Of a stretch of DNA of 48,529 nt, positions 48,123-48,529 are shown one piece after another. Every line of letters begins with the position of its first letter. Positions within the stretch are counted from its first letter, which is position 1. The notes beneath the pieces are model-generated. The model was given only the letters and a program-made list of their open reading frames with translations. It was not told the DNA's origin and did no database searches. Source of the DNA: a virus; the IMG/VR virus record IMGVR_UViG_3300043602_000059, positions 1-48,529 of that record; one strand, given 5' to 3'. Both the position numbers and the translations under genes were made by a program.

Positions 48123-48350
48123 CTAACGGTTGCTGATTCGATCGGGCCGGTCGACGTCGTCCTCGGAGTCGTCCCGCTTCTCGGGTTCGACGAACGACCA
48201 TGCGTGCGGCGCAAAGGCAGCAATCAGGTCGCCCATGTGGTTGGTGATGCTGAGGACGCCGCTGTCCCCGATGTGAACGTCATCGCCCTTGATGTCCGCT
48301 TCGGTCCCGTCGCTGCGGATGATGTGATAGCTGTGCTTGTCGCTGCCCAT
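48123..48350 (-). CDS. Small beta-rich protein, 75 aa, unknown function
   Basis: ATG at 48350 with GGAGGAG six bases upstream. The body is beta-like (HSYHIIRSDGTEADIKGDDVH, then GVLSITNHMGDLIAAF) and the tail is acidic (KRDDSEDDVDRPD). The N-terminal 47 bases recur at window positions 47-1, since the gene spans the repeat. Located between the cold-shock gene and the Gly/Pro-rich gene of the late operon. Confidence 0.65.
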   Translation of the reverse strand: MGSDKHSYHIIRSDGTEADIKGDDVHIGDSGVLSITNHMGDLIAAFAPHAWSFVEPEKRDDSEDDVDRPDRISNR

Positions 48351-48529
48351 TGACTGCTCCTCCGGTTACGTTACGTTACGCTCCAACACGACGAACTTCG
48401 ATAGCGCGTGGACCTTTCGGCGCCTCCAGGCAGAGGAACTCGACGCGGTCGCCGATTTCCAGGTCGGAGAACTCCACTCCCTGAGACTTCTGCAAAGCAG
48501 TCCAGTGGAAGAAGTAGTCCTGTCCATCG
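48304..48529. repeat. Terminal direct repeat, right copy
   Basis: Second copy of window bases 1-226, matching at every base except G48430 versus A127. It contains the first 47 bases of the 75-aa gene and the 3' part of the cold-shock gene on the minus strand (stop at 48376-48378, reading frame open to the window edge). Remove one copy when circularising the genome. Confidence 0.95.
48376..48529 (-). CDS. Partial copy of the cold-shock gene (window edge)
   Basis: The last 51 codons (about 50 residues plus the stop) of the cold-shock gene that is complete at 73-345, differing by one silent base (G48430). Its start is cut off by the window edge. Confidence 0.85.
   Translation of the reverse strand, partial: DGQDYFFHWTALQKSQGVEFSDLEIGDRVEFLCLEAPKGPRAIEVRRVGA

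Noticed and set aside
1-48529. tRNA genes
   Set aside because: No cloverleaf-like stretch with a GTTCRA-type T arm was noticed in the few intergenic gaps. A tRNAscan run would be decisive.
1-48529. Integrase, CI-like repressor or phage RNA polymerase
   Set aside because: No tyrosine or serine recombinase motif, no CI-type protein and no single-subunit RNA polymerase was recognised in any long frame.

Overview
This window is a nearly complete, circularly closing genome of a tailed phage. Its first 226 bases recur at its last 226 bases (one mismatch), so the unique genome is about 48.3 kb and the late operon runs through the junction. HK97-type head genes, a head-tail adaptor and hub-like tail genes, with no tape measure or sheath gene seen, point to a short-tailed (podovirus-like) virion. 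No integrase, lysogeny repressor or phage RNA polymerase was recognised. Promoter-like sites match bacterial sigma-70 consensus, so host RNA polymerase is probably used throughout and a lytic life style is likely. The host cannot be named from the sequence.

Layout. Two arms point in opposite directions. The plus-strand arm (about 1.5-20.1 kb) is the early/replication arm: three small genes up to a strong terminator at 2.5 kb; a gene-free region of about 0.75 kb with two opposed clusters of 11-bp iterons flanking an AT-rich stretch, which looks like a replication origin; a tightly packed run of tiny zinc-ribbon proteins (3.3-6.6 kb); then a SLOG-domain protein, an SNF2-type helicase, an HNH endonuclease, an HTH protein, a Tat-type lipoprotein, a Cas4-like nuclease, a Sak4-like RecA-fold ATPase, an SSB-like protein, a ParB-DNA methyltransferase fusion, a nucleoside deoxyribosyltransferase-like protein, a uracil-DNA-glycosylase/DNA polymerase fusion and a probable helicase/primase ATPase. 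The minus-strand arm starts near 1.3 kb with two near-perfect sigma-70 promoters, crosses the end of the window and runs from 48.5 down to 20.1 kb: terminase small subunit candidate, cold-shock protein, small virion proteins, terminase large subunit, portal, scaffold, major capsid protein, head-tail adaptor, tail hub, fibres, a modification cassette, a small membrane protein and three large internal virion proteins.

Most notable content. At 26.5-30.5 kb, inside the tail-gene operon, a protein with about 40 His-X-Asp triplets in 190 residues is followed by an 86-residue protein, a radical SAM enzyme with a complete SPASM cysteine pattern, a two-domain Cys-rich/methyltransferase protein and a GNAT-like protein, linked by overlapping stop/start codons. 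The radical SAM enzyme carries four His-X-Asp triplets of its own at its C-terminus. I propose, as inference, that this is a phage-borne RiPP-like system that modifies a His-X-Asp repeat virion protein. A passive metal-binding fibre is the main alternative for the repeat protein alone.

Genes are packed with TAATG, ATGA and GTGA overlaps in both arms, and I used these junctions to choose many starts. Two places hold nested reading frames (5402-5599 and 16181-16402). No endolysin was recognised.
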